The position numbers were made by a program, and so were the translations under genes. Of a stretch of 64,000 nucleotides of DNA, positions 54,348-63,401 are shown piece by piece. The first letter of the stretch is position 1; every line of letters begins with the position of its first letter. This stretch comes from JASLMY01 sp965226475. GTDB taxonomy: Bacteria; Pseudomonadota; Alphaproteobacteria; GCA-2731375. The stretch is from positions 2,542,001-2,606,000 of the forward strand of contig CBDDDJ010000005.1 of NCBI GenBank assembly GCA_965226475.1, in the 5' to 3' direction. The notes under the pieces were generated by a model. It was not told the DNA's origin, did no database searches, and saw nothing but the letters and a program-made list of their open reading frames with translations.

Positions 54348-54767
54348 TCATGCTTCGCGACCGCCGTGGCTGGTGAGTATCATCGTCGCCTTGCCGGCGA
54401 GGATGCGGGCAGCGGCTTCAAGTTCGGGTCTCGATTCGACGATATGCCCGGCGGCGCGCGCGGCCTCGGCGTGAATGGACAGGGAAAAGGCGGCGGTAAA
54501 GTGAATATCACGCTCTATGCCGAGCCCGAAGGGTCCCCGGTATTCGGTCAATTCAAGCAGACCGATTGACCCTGATTCGGGTGTGCCGAAGCCCAAATCA
54601 GCCAGGCCGAATGCACACTCATCCGGGTATTCGGGATCGAGCTCCGACACCAACCAGGTGGCGGACCCGCCCGCATTGAACCACTTGACCACGGGCTTGT
54701 GGTCGGCCCCCCTTCGGGTCCCGTTTGCAAGCAGCTTCGTGCGCTGTTCTTCAGTGAGCAGTTTCAT
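54348..54767 (-). CDS. DUF2958-family protein
   Basis: Protein of 139 residues: MKLLTEEQRTKLLANGTRRGADHKPVVKWFNAGGSATWLVSELDPEYPDECAFGLADLGFGTPESGSIGLLEL, matching the DUF2958 pattern (PV-K-F-P-G-A-TWL-SELDPE-D--FGLCDLG-G-PELG). The family is small, soluble and nearly confined to plasmids and integrative elements; its role is unknown. It follows the 166-residue gene and the GHKL ATPase in the same leftward direction. Confidence 0.9.
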   Translation of the reverse strand: MKLLTEEQRTKLLANGTRRGADHKPVVKWFNAGGSATWLVSELDPEYPDECAFGLADLGFGTPESGSIGLLELTEYRGPFGLGIERDIHFTAAFSLSIHAEAARAAGHIVESRPELEAAARILAGKATMILTSHGGREA

Positions 54768-54897
54768 GGAATGGTCCTCTCGAATATCGATGATCGGGAT
54801 GCACCCGCGCCAAGGCCGTCCGCGCCGAGCCGAAAGACGGCCCGGGCCCGGAGTGGCGCAAGGCAGGCGGTGTGCGATGGACGAATGCCGACGGCGG

Positions 54898-55398
54898 TCA
54901 GCCGGCCGGCGCCGGTCCGGTGTCGCCCGGATCGAGAATGAGCACGCGTGCACGGCCTCCGCCGGCGGTCACATCCGGAGCGCCATCGGCTCTGCGTCCG
55001 ATCGTGACCCGAGGCTTGTTGCCCGGCGGGGCCGGCGGATCGGCGGCCTCCGTCGTGACGGTGCAGGCGTCTTCGACGAAACGAATGCGGACGGTGCCGC
55101 CCGCGGCCTCGATGCCGCCAGGCGGGCGGAGGCCGGTCAGCGTGACCACGGGCGGTTCGCCGTTCTCAGTGAAACGGTCGGGAACGGGGAGCGCGGTATC
55201 GCCCCAGGGGTCGGCATCCATGCCCTCGGCAACGGCGTCTACGAATGTTTGACTGGCTTGGTCGACGGACTTCCAGTGGGGATCGTCGCCAGCTTGCTCG
55301 ATGGCCTTTTCCAGCGCTTCATCGAGGGTATCGGCTTCGACCGTTACAGTGTTGTGGTAGTGGGATGCGTAGCCGCAACAGACGGTAAAATATGTCAT
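54898..55398 (-). CDS. Unknown protein coupled to the GHKL ATPase
   Basis: Protein of 166 residues: MTYFTVCCGYASHYHNTVTVEADTLDEALEKAIEQAGDDPHWKSVDQASQTFVDAVAEG. The first half resembles small plasmid proteins that contain a HNTVTVEA-TLDEAL motif, and the Pro/Gly-rich C-terminus is probably disordered. Its ATG overlaps the stop of the ATPase gene (ATGA), implying coupled translation and perhaps a physical complex. No catalytic motif is visible. Confidence 0.65.
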   Translation of the reverse strand: MTYFTVCCGYASHYHNTVTVEADTLDEALEKAIEQAGDDPHWKSVDQASQTFVDAVAEGMDADPWGDTALPVPDRFTENGEPPVVTLTGLRPPGGIEAAGGTVRIRFVEDACTVTTEAADPPAPPGNKPRVTIGRRADGAPDVTAGGGRARVLILDPGDTGPAPAG

Positions 55399-57185
55399 TG
55401 CGCCGTCTCCACATTACCGGCATCGGTTGCGGCTTCCGTGCATGCGGGTCCGATATCGACGCTGACCTTGCCGCCGCGCACCATGATGGTGACCGTGCGG
55501 TCGCGCGGCATGAGCCAGAAAATTTCCCGCCATACCGCATCGGCAATGGTGCGCTGGCGGGCTTCCTCGACCGAGCACATGAGCTTGAGCGACATATGCA
55601 GGGCGGTTTCCTCGAAGCGGGTGAGTTGCGTCTTCCAGGAGTCCGCCTCCGCGTCGTCGCTGGGACTGAAGAACGCGGCGCGCAACAATCGGGCGAGTTC
55701 CTCGGGCGCGATATCGCTGTCCGCCGTCACCAGGGGCAGTGCATCATGGAGCGATGACCAGGCCTCGCCCGCGAAGGCGAGATCGGCGGGGACGGCGATG
55801 GTGTCGCATTTGCGGAAGCAACGGTGCGGGGATTTGGGCGGATGCAGGACATTCAGATGCATCACGATGGTCTCGGGCCGTTCCGGCTCGCCGTCCTCCT
55901 CTCGATCGAGGAAGCTGTCCAATGAACGGACGGCGCCATCCACGGTAACAAGGGTCTCGATGCCGGTGACGCGCGCGAGCGTGTCGTACCAGGGATAACC
56001 TTCGAAACGTGGCTCGGGGGCGAACAGCCGGAGCGTGCGTTCCGATCCGCCCTGGAACCCGGTAAGGCCGAGGGCGCGATGGACCGCCTGGGCCTCGGGC
56101 GGCTCGGGGTCGGCCTGCATTACCAGAGTGTCGGAACCCACCGCCGTAAAAGCGGACTGCTCGTCCCAATAGTCCGTGTCGGCGATAGCAGGACGCCAGG
56201 GATGCAGCTCGGCGGGCGGCTCGGGCATCTCGATCCCGGCCTCTTTCGCCTTGTGCCAGTCGGTCCAGGCAACCCGCGGGGCCGGATCCGCCTGCGCCAT
56301 GGCGCGGTAGACGGCAAGCCGCGCGGCCTCGCGCATCTCTTCCAGGAACGGTGTTTCCACAGCCTCTTTCCTCGCGGGCAGGACCAGCTCCAGACCGGGG
56401 CAGGAGTCGATGTCGGCCCGTGCCGACCAGACGCCACCTTCCACGGTGTCGATCTGGTGCAGGCGCACCGGCAGGGTCAGGCCGTGAAAGTTGACGTCGG
56501 GAATGCGGTAGCCCGCATGGCTGTCCTTGAAGACGCCGAACACGAGGCCCTTCCATGGTTCCACATGGAGCGCGTCATCGAGAAAGGCGCGGCGCTCGAC
56601 GGTTTCGCCGTCGATGGTCACCGGCAGGGGGTAATGCCGCGCGGCGGTCTCGAGGAAAGCGCGGACGGAGTGAGGCGCCTCGGACACCTCGAAGGTGACC
56701 GCGGTTCCATGCGGCCAGGGAGCGCTGTCGTCCGGGACGACATGGGCTGCATCGCGGCCAAGAAAGTGAGCGGGCTCCAGCACCAGGCGGTAGCCGGGGC
56801 TCGGATCCCCGCCGGGGACGCGCCAGCGCAGCGTGCAGCCCCGGCGCGCGAGGGCGAGAAGCCCGAACCCGGCGGGATCTTCCGCCTCGGCGATGCCGGC
56901 CTTCCAGCCGCTCTCGCCGAAGGTCAGCAGGACCGCAGGATCGGCGATCCCGGCGCCATCGTCGATGAGAGTAACGCGGGTAGTATCTCCGTCCTGCTCG
57001 ATGGTCGCGGTAACGCGGTTGGCGCCGCCACAGCGTGAGTTTTGCAGCGTCTCGGTGAAAATATCGGCAAGGCCGGCCGAAAACAGCCGAGTCACCTTGT
57101 CGATGGCGCTGTCGCCGACGCGGGCGCGGATCGCGGCCGGACCATTGCCGGGCTCGGCCGTAACGGCATTCTGTGCGGTAGACAT
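55395..57185 (-). CDS. GHKL (Hsp90/gyrase-type) ATPase
   Basis: The protein is 596 residues. The ATP-binding GHKL domain carries the N-box ETLQNSRCGGANR (Glu45, Asn49) and G1 box DDGAGI (75-80), then FGESGWKAGIAEAEDPAGFGLLALAR as the lid and G2 region. The C-terminal part (WKGLVFGVFKDSHAGYRIPDVNFHGLTLPV...) is a plasmid-specific domain without known function. A paralogous N-terminal fragment lies at 25700-25874, so the gene is typical of the element family. The start at 57185 follows the terminator after parB, so it is transcribed separately. GHKL ATPases next to plasmid genes are sometimes defence proteins, but this is unproven here. Confidence 0.85.
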   Translation of the reverse strand: MSTAQNAVTAEPGNGPAAIRARVGDSAIDKVTRLFSAGLADIFTETLQNSRCGGANRVTATIEQDGDTTRVTLIDDGAGIADPAVLLTFGESGWKAGIAEAEDPAGFGLLALARRGCTLRWRVPGGDPSPGYRLVLEPAHFLGRDAAHVVPDDSAPWPHGTAVTFEVSEAPHSVRAFLETAARHYPLPVTIDGETVERRAFLDDALHVEPWKGLVFGVFKDSHAGYRIPDVNFHGLTLPVRLHQIDTVEGGVWSARADIDSCPGLELVLPARKEAVETPFLEEMREAARLAVYRAMAQADPAPRVAWTDWHKAKEAGIEMPEPPAELHPWRPAIADTDYWDEQSAFTAVGSDTLVMQADPEPPEAQAVHRALGLTGFQGGSERTLRLFAPEPRFEGYPWYDTLARVTGIETLVTVDGAVRSLDSFLDREEDGEPERPETIVMHLNVLHPPKSPHRCFRKCDTIAVPADLAFAGEAWSSLHDALPLVTADSDIAPEELARLLRAAFFSPSDDAEADSWKTQLTRFEETALHMSLKLMCSVEEARQRTIADAVWREIFWLMPRDRTVTIMVRGGKVSVDIGPACTEAATDAGNVETAQ

Positions 57186-57215
57186 TGGGAAACTCCTGGT
57201 TGTCGATACGGGAAT

Positions 57216-57251
57216 GAAAAACGCCCCGCCGGAACGAAGCCGGCGGGGCGT
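57216..57251 (-). terminator. Intrinsic terminator after parB
   Basis: The 12-bp stem ACGCCCCGCCGG (57221-57232) pairs perfectly with CCGGCGGGGCGT (57240-57251). Read leftward it is followed by a U-run from the A-stretch at 57216-57220. It separates parB from the GHKL gene. Confidence 0.92.
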
Positions 57252-57276
57252 TGTGGAGGGCGATGAACGCGGTGGC

Positions 57277-59730
57277 TCAGCCGCGGCGCAGGAACGCCGG
57301 TATCTCCAGCAACTCCGCTTTGTTGTCGTGGCCGTTGCCGCACGGCGGGGCCAGCACCTGTTCCCGCTCGACCGAAGGCGTGGCATCCGCGTTCACGTTC
57401 GAGGCGAGTGCGGCGGCGCGGCGTTCGGCCACGGCGGGAGCATCGATGCTCTCGACGACGGAATGAACGCGTGCGTTCATGGGCTGCTGTGCCTGCACCG
57501 GAGTGGGTTCAGGATCATCGCCCGGTAGTGCATCGGCTTCCGTAGCGCCGTCTTGCGGGGCTTCGCCATCCGCGCCCGATGGATCGACGCTGCTGTGTTC
57601 CAGTGCATGGACCGATGGCATATCGATCTTCGACGGTTGCGGTTCGGGGGCGGTTGTCCCCCCGTCATCAGCCGAGGCGCTGTCGTCGACGGTGCCGGTA
57701 TCGAAGGCGCGGAAGCCGGGCGGCGTCCAGGCGATCGCCGCGGCGCGGCCCTCGGCCGTGACCCCGGCGGGAACGCCGCCGCCGTGGGCGAAGGCGTCCC
57801 CCATCGCCTTGGCAATGTCGGCCTTCTTCTGCTTGGCCTGCGCTTGCGCCCAGGTCTCGCCCAGCGTCCCGCGGGCGATGGCGAGGATTCGGTCCTTGCG
57901 CAGCCGCGACCACAGCAGATCGGCGGTCCAGAGCTGATCGCGGTTGCCGCGGACGGCGGCGGCGAAGTCGATGCCGAGCCGGGCGACGGTCGCTTCGACC
58001 TCGGGCCGGGCCTTGGGTTCGAACGCCAGTTGGCCCTTCAGCGTGCGCGCGACACAGGACGCGAACAGGGTCCGTTTGTCTTGTTCGGGAAGCGCCCGCA
58101 GTTCGGCGAAGGCCTCGGTATCGGACAGGCCGGTCCAGTCGAGCTTTTGCGCGGCCCGGTCGATCTTGAGGTGCTTCTCGCCGACATTGATGGCGCCGAA
58201 AGCACCGTCGTTGACCCGCATGGCCGGACGGTCCGGGGTCTCGGTTGCCCTGATGTCGAGCGCGTCGTCATGGTAGCCGCTGGTGAACACGCTCCGGGCG
58301 AACTGAAACAGCAGCAGATCGAAGGCCGCCTCGAAGTCGCAAGCGAGCTGGCTCTTGACGATGGCGGTGCGGATGGCCCGCAGATCGTCGGCGAGTCCGA
58401 TGCCGACGCCCGTTTCTTTGCGCGCCTCGGCTTCCGCATCGCCGGGAGAAGCGAGGGGCGCCACGAATGTGGGTGCATCGATGCCGGAGATGGTGTTCTC
58501 CTCGTCACCGGTATCGTCGTGTCCGGCTGCGTCCGCATCACCTGATTCGCGAGCGGGCATGTCCTCGGGCCTGACCAGGCCCTGGATCAGCTTGAGCTCG
58601 CCGTCGTTGCCGACGGTGGCGATGCACCCGGCGATAGCGATATCCTCGCGCCGGTAGACCTCGCGGGCCTCGATCATGGCCTCGATCTCGTCGAGGCGCG
58701 TCTCATTGGCCTCGGCTTCCCCGACCAATTCGTCGGTCCAGCCGTCGTCGTCCATGTTGGCGAGTTCGTCGTTGCGGATCCTGAGGCGTTCGATCTCGGC
58801 CTTCTCCCCGTCCGTCGGCTCGGCCGGTTGCGGGCGCACCCGCCCGAAGCTCGCGGTGGCGCTCCAGTCCACGTCGAGCCGCGCCTCGGCCCATTTCCAG
58901 AGCGTCTCCAGTTCCCTCGCCGCCGCCTGGAGACTGTCCATGGCGAGCTTGTTCAACAGATCGGGATCGTCGAACCAGATTCCCCGCTCGTCCTCTTCGG
59001 CGAACAGGTCGCGGTCGATCTTGCCGCCCGTCGCCTCGTAAGCCTCGATGCCCACAAAACGCGCAATGGCGGAGGTAGCCGATGCCCGGTCTTCGGTCAG
59101 CAGGCGCTTGATCTGCCAGGCGCCGGGCCGGTAGCCCTGCTGGCTGACCGTCGCCCAGACCGCGCTCTGGCGCGCCTGATCCGTGGTGACGGCGAAGGCC
59201 ATCAACGTTTCCAGATCGATCTCGCCCGTCCGGTAGGCCTCAAGCAGCACCGGTGCGGCGTTGCCGAGCCGCAGCCGCTTCTCCACGGTGCGCTCGGAGA
59301 CCCCGAAGCGCGCCACGATGGCGGCCGCCGTGCTGCCCGCATCGGCCAGGCGGCGGAACGCCTCGACCTGATCGGCCGGGTGCATGGCGGCGCGGACACT
59401 GTTCTCGGCCAGCGAAACTTCTTCGGCCGCCACGATACCCCCGATCATGCGGCAGGGCACGGGGTGGTCCTCTTCCAGCGCGCCCTCGGCGGCCAGCGCC
59501 TGCATCGCGGCAAGCCGCCGCCCACCGGCGATCACCGCGTAGCGCCCGGGGCCATCCGGACCGGGTTCCATGGCGCGGGCAATCAGGTTCTCCAGCAGCC
59601 CGTGGGCTGCGATCGAGGCCTTGAGCTCGGTGAAGGCTGAAGCATCGGCCGGCGTCTTGCGCACATTGTCGGGCGAGAGTTCGAGTTGGGACAGCGGGAT
59701 GTCGCGGATATCGCGTTCGGGGTCGTGCAT
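57277..59730 (-). CDS. ParB-family plasmid partition/regulatory protein
   Basis: Protein of 817 residues, starting at 59730 with GGAGA 6 bp before the ATG. The ParB/Srx N-terminal domain is complete: LSPDNVRKTPAD, FTELKASIAAHGLLENLIAR, YAVIAGGRRLAAMQAL (CTP-binding GGRR region) and AEEVSLAENSVRAAMHPADQVEAF. A KorB-like helix-turn-helix follows (DAGSTAAAIVARFGVSERTVEKRLRLGNAAP). A long alpha-helical, acidic extension and a disordered tail follow. Such very large ParB proteins are common on alphaproteobacterial elements without a neighbouring ParA, and none is seen here, so the role may be regulatory or nuclease-like. Confidence 0.88.
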   Translation of the reverse strand: MHDPERDIRDIPLSQLELSPDNVRKTPADASAFTELKASIAAHGLLENLIARAMEPGPDGPGRYAVIAGGRRLAAMQALAAEGALEEDHPVPCRMIGGIVAAEEVSLAENSVRAAMHPADQVEAFRRLADAGSTAAAIVARFGVSERTVEKRLRLGNAAPVLLEAYRTGEIDLETLMAFAVTTDQARQSAVWATVSQQGYRPGAWQIKRLLTEDRASATSAIARFVGIEAYEATGGKIDRDLFAEEDERGIWFDDPDLLNKLAMDSLQAAARELETLWKWAEARLDVDWSATASFGRVRPQPAEPTDGEKAEIERLRIRNDELANMDDDGWTDELVGEAEANETRLDEIEAMIEAREVYRREDIAIAGCIATVGNDGELKLIQGLVRPEDMPARESGDADAAGHDDTGDEENTISGIDAPTFVAPLASPGDAEAEARKETGVGIGLADDLRAIRTAIVKSQLACDFEAAFDLLLFQFARSVFTSGYHDDALDIRATETPDRPAMRVNDGAFGAINVGEKHLKIDRAAQKLDWTGLSDTEAFAELRALPEQDKRTLFASCVARTLKGQLAFEPKARPEVEATVARLGIDFAAAVRGNRDQLWTADLLWSRLRKDRILAIARGTLGETWAQAQAKQKKADIAKAMGDAFAHGGGVPAGVTAEGRAAAIAWTPPGFRAFDTGTVDDSASADDGGTTAPEPQPSKIDMPSVHALEHSSVDPSGADGEAPQDGATEADALPGDDPEPTPVQAQQPMNARVHSVVESIDAPAVAERRAAALASNVNADATPSVEREQVLAPPCGNGHDNKAELLEIPAFLRRG

Positions 59731-60291
59731 GTCGGTCTCCGGGATTGCGTGAATGCGGAACCGGGCGGGGACACCCTCTTCGGCATCCGCCCTCGCCCGC
59801 CTTTGGCTCAAGCTCTCGCTCTCGGCGGCGTGACGGAACCGGATGCAGCCGGAACGGCTGGACCGCACAAGGACAGTTGAATCGATCGCCGCCGTTCCAG
59901 CGCCGGGCAGGCCGCCATGGGCGGGCGCGGTGCTGGTTCGATACCCGCCACGAGCCGTCGGGCTGGCGGCAGGCGCTGCCGTGGGCTTGCTCGGGGCGTC
60001 TGTCGATGGTCACGGTGGGCTGATATTCCCGGCAGTAGATTCCGCCGGCCGATCTGTCGGTCCGGGTTGGCGTAATCGCCCCTGCGTTGCCGGTATTGGG
60101 ATTGTGCCAACGGGAGGGCACCCCGCTTGGACGGGTCTCCGACGCGGCTCGCCGCAAACGGGCCGCATATAGCCGGTCGGCCTGGTCGAGCGAGGCGCCG
60201 ATCCCGTTACCGGGAAACAGCCCCGCCATTGACAGCGCTATGAAAAAGTCTACTATCGCCAAAGATAAACTCACGTGACAGGAGGGACGTC
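59731..60291. other. Non-coding region between parB and the TRAP operon
   Basis: No gene is recognised in 561 bp. It must contain the leftward parB promoter and the rightward dctP promoter; the end of the mobile element probably lies here. AGGAGGGACGTC before dctP is the ribosome-binding site. No inverted repeat of note is visible. Confidence 0.5.
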
Positions 60292-61320
60292 ATGACGCTT
60301 CGTAGCAGAAATTATTTTGGCATTCTCTCTGCGGCCTTGGTGGGGGCATTGGCGTTTGCCGCGCCGGGTCAGGCGGCGGATTTTAACTGGCGCATGCAGA
60401 GCAATTTGGCGACAGGGGAACCCGGCTACGAATCCGTTCGCATCCACTTCGGCGAGACGCTCGAGAAAATGTCGGGCGGCCGTTTGAAAATCCAATTATT
60501 TCCGGTTGGTGCGCTGTTTCCGGTGAAAGAGGGACTTGAAGCCGTCGGCGCCGGCGTCGTCGAGATCGGCATGATGACCGGCGGCTATTTCGCGGGCAAG
60601 CTCGGACCGATCGCCACTCTGGAATCCGGCGTGCCCGGCGCCGAGCGGACAGCGATCGAGCGCTATGCCTTCTTCTACCGGAAAGGCTTCATCGATTTGG
60701 CGCGGGAAGCCTACGACAAGTACAACGTTTATTATCTGGCGCCGCATCTTTCGCCTTCCTGGGACATCATCTCGAAAAAGCCGATCCGCAACGCCGCCGA
60801 TTTCAAAGGTCTGAAGATCCGGACCTTCGGGATCGAGGCCAAGTGGTATGAATCCATGGGTGCGTCCGCCGTCTTCCTGAGCGGGGCCGAAGTTTATACT
60901 GGCCTGTCGACCGGCGTCGTCGACGCCGTTCGCTGGGGCAGTCCGGCCAACAATCTGCAAAAGTCGCTGCACGAGGTCGGCAAGTATTATATCCAACCCT
61001 CGCCGATGCCGGCGCCCAACAACAACTTCCTGATCAACAAGGCGGCCTGGGCATCGCTGCCGGCCGACATTCAGGAAATGATGAAACAGGCTGCCAAGCT
61101 GGCATCGCTGGACTACATGGCGCGCGGCGCGCAACTCGACGCGAGCGCGATCAAGACCATGAAGGAATCGGGCGTGGAGTTCGTGCAGATTCCGGCCGAT
61201 GAATGGGGCAGGATGGAGCAGAATGTCCGCGTGCTCTGGGCCGAATACGCCAAGGCGGACGACCTGTCCGCCCGGGCCGTCAAGATGCTCCAGGCATACA
61301 TGACCGAACTCGGACGCTAG
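60292..61320 (+). CDS. dctP: TRAP transporter periplasmic substrate-binding protein
   Basis: Protein of 342 residues. A signal peptide (NYFGILSAALVGALAFAAPGQAA) is followed by the DctP fold: NWRMQSNLATGEPGYESVRIHFGETLEKMSGGRLKIQLFPVGAL, then the ADFKGLKIRTFG segment bearing the Arg that contacts the carboxylate, and the C-terminal helices. GGAGGGACGTC precedes the ATG. It binds an organic acid in the periplasm and delivers it to the DctQM permease downstream. Substrate cannot be read from sequence, but the hydantoinase gene following suggests a cyclic or N-containing acid. Confidence 0.93.
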   Translation: MTLRSRNYFGILSAALVGALAFAAPGQAADFNWRMQSNLATGEPGYESVRIHFGETLEKMSGGRLKIQLFPVGALFPVKEGLEAVGAGVVEIGMMTGGYFAGKLGPIATLESGVPGAERTAIERYAFFYRKGFIDLAREAYDKYNVYYLAPHLSPSWDIISKKPIRNAADFKGLKIRTFGIEAKWYESMGASAVFLSGAEVYTGLSTGVVDAVRWGSPANNLQKSLHEVGKYYIQPSPMPAPNNNFLINKAAWASLPADIQEMMKQAAKLASLDYMARGAQLDASAIKTMKESGVEFVQIPADEWGRMEQNVRVLWAEYAKADDLSARAVKMLQAYMTELGR

Positions 61321-61476
61321 AGCGCTTCCCGTTCATTCTATCGAGCCGCGATGGCGCCAACATGAACGAGTCGCGGTGGCTCGACACACGATTTAGCTTG
61401 TTTACGATGGACCACCGTTGGCCCCTTCCCATGCTTGTCGAGGCCCGGTCATGGTGACCAGACCTATGACCCGGCC

Positions 61477-62013
61477 ATGAGACGGCTTGCTACCGGCATC
61501 GACGCCTGCAACGCCGCGATCGGGCGCGCTATCTCGCTGCTCATCTTCGTGATGATCGGCGTGATCATGTACGAGACCATCGGGCGCTATTTCTTCAATG
61601 CCCCGACGCCATGGGCGCATGACATAAGCGGCTGGCTGCAGGTCGGCTACATCTTCCTGGGCGGCGCCTTCGCCCTGCACCGCGGTTTCCTGGTCCGCGT
61701 CGATGTTATCTATACCAACCTTGGGACCCGATGGCAGGCGATAATCGATTTGACCGTGAGCACCGTTCTGTTCGGATGCTTCGCCTACGTCATGATCTGG
61801 AAGAGCAGCGAGTTCGCCTACCTGGCGTTCACCATGGGGGAGATCTCCTCGAACGGTGCCTGGCAGGGGCCGGTGTATCCCGCCAAGTTGATGATTCCCA
61901 TCGGCATGGTCATGCTGACCACAGCGTGGCTGGCGCGATGCATGCGGCAAATCTTGCGCCTGATCGATCCAACCTCGATCGAGCCCGAGATCGACGCGCA
62001 GATTGCCGGCTGA
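61477..62013 (+). CDS. dctQ: TRAP transporter small permease DctQ
   Basis: Protein of 178 residues with four membrane helices (ISLLIFVMIGVIMYETIGRYFF, WLQVGYIFLGGAFALHRG, LTVSTVLFGCFAYVMIW, MIPIGMVMLTTAWLARCM). The RGFLVRVDVIY segment is conserved in DctQ. The start at 61477 (MRRLATGIDACN) fits the family; earlier alternatives are in weak context. It overlaps the DctM start (TGATG). Confidence 0.9.
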   Translation: MRRLATGIDACNAAIGRAISLLIFVMIGVIMYETIGRYFFNAPTPWAHDISGWLQVGYIFLGGAFALHRGFLVRVDVIYTNLGTRWQAIIDLTVSTVLFGCFAYVMIWKSSEFAYLAFTMGEISSNGAWQGPVYPAKLMIPIGMVMLTTAWLARCMRQILRLIDPTSIEPEIDAQIAG

Positions 62014-63323
62014 TGGACGTCGTCAGCCTCACGGCCTTGTTTTTCGCCGCCATGTTCGCCTGTCTGGCGATCGGCGTGCCAATCGCCATCGCGCTGGGCG
62101 GTCTCAGCGCCATTCTGGTCCTGATCTTCTGGGGCCCGAACGCGCTCTCGATGCTGGTCTTGAAGGCCTACGGCAATACCTCGAGTTTCGAGTTTCTAGC
62201 GATTCCTCTGTTTGTCTATATGGCGAATATGCTCGAGCGGTCGGGCATCGCCGAGGATCTTTATGAAACCATGCACCGCTTCGTCGGGGGCCGTCGCGGC
62301 GGGCTCGCCGCCGGCACGGTTGTCATCTGCACGATCTTCGCGGCGATGGCCGGGATCAGCGGTGCGGCGACCGTGTCCATGGGGATCCTCGCTCTGCCGG
62401 CCATGCTGTCGCGCGGTTATTCGAAGCAGCTCGCGCTCGGCAGCGTCGCCGCCGGCGGATCGCTCGGCATCCTGATCCCGCCGAGCGTCACCATGATCAT
62501 CTACGGCCTGATCGCCCAGACATCGGTCGGCAAGTTGTACGCCGGTGGCGTGCTGCCCGGACTTCTGCTCTCGCTGTTGTTCATCGCCTACATACTGCTG
62601 CGCGCGCATCTGCAACCGGAACTCGCCCCCGCCCTGCCGGTATCAGAACGTTTCACCTGGCGTCAGAAGCTGGTCTCGCTCAGCGGCCTGATCTTCCCGG
62701 TTCTGCTTGTCGTCAGCGTGCTCGGCGCCATTCTTTCGGGCTTCACCAGCGTCTCCGAGGCGGCCGCCGTCGGCGCCTTCGGCAGCATCATCGCGGCCCT
62801 GTTCAAGCGCGGCTTCAACTGGCGGATATTCCGCGAGGCGGCCGAGACGACACTGCTGGTCTCCTGCCTGATATTCTGGATCATCATCGGCGCCAGCGCG
62901 TTCTCCACCCTTTACACCGCGATGGGCGCATCCAGTCTGATCAAGGAAGCGGTGATCGGGTTCGAGGTCAATCGCTACGTTATCCTGGTCACCATGATGG
63001 GCGTCCTGATCCTGCTCGGCATGGTGCTCGACACCGTCGGCATCATGATGATCACCGTGCCGGTTTTCGTGCCGATCATCGTGAGTTTGGGCTTCGATCC
63101 GGTCTGGTTCGGGGTCCTGTTCATCATCAATATGGAGATCGGCTTTCTGACGCCGCCGTTCGGCTACAACCTGTTCTATCTGCGCGGCGTGGCGCCGAAG
63201 GATGTAACGATGCTCGATATCTATCGCTCGATCGTGCCGTTTGTCTTTCTCATGCTACTGGGTCTCGGTCTCTGCATAGCGTTTCCGAAGATCATTCTGC
63301 TGCTGCCGGAGTTGTTGTTTTAA
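62013..63323 (+). CDS. dctM: TRAP transporter large permease DctM
   Basis: Protein of 436 residues and the ion-coupled permease of the system. About 12 membrane segments are visible; GISGAATVSMGILALPAML and GGSLGILIPPSVTMIIYG are the conserved substrate-path motifs, and LTPPFGYNLFYLRGVAP the second. The start overlaps the dctQ stop by one base (TGATG). It is intact. Confidence 0.94.
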   Translation: MDVVSLTALFFAAMFACLAIGVPIAIALGGLSAILVLIFWGPNALSMLVLKAYGNTSSFEFLAIPLFVYMANMLERSGIAEDLYETMHRFVGGRRGGLAAGTVVICTIFAAMAGISGAATVSMGILALPAMLSRGYSKQLALGSVAAGGSLGILIPPSVTMIIYGLIAQTSVGKLYAGGVLPGLLLSLLFIAYILLRAHLQPELAPALPVSERFTWRQKLVSLSGLIFPVLLVVSVLGAILSGFTSVSEAAAVGAFGSIIAALFKRGFNWRIFREAAETTLLVSCLIFWIIIGASAFSTLYTAMGASSLIKEAVIGFEVNRYVILVTMMGVLILLGMVLDTVGIMMITVPVFVPIIVSLGFDPVWFGVLFIINMEIGFLTPPFGYNLFYLRGVAPKDVTMLDIYRSIVPFVFLMLLGLGLCIAFPKIILLLPELLF

Positions 63324-63401
63324 TGTCTCCTGGCGGAAACGATAAAAACTTGGGACTGTGACAGTACGTGATCCCTGCGAATTGAAGGAGAGACTAGACG
63401 A

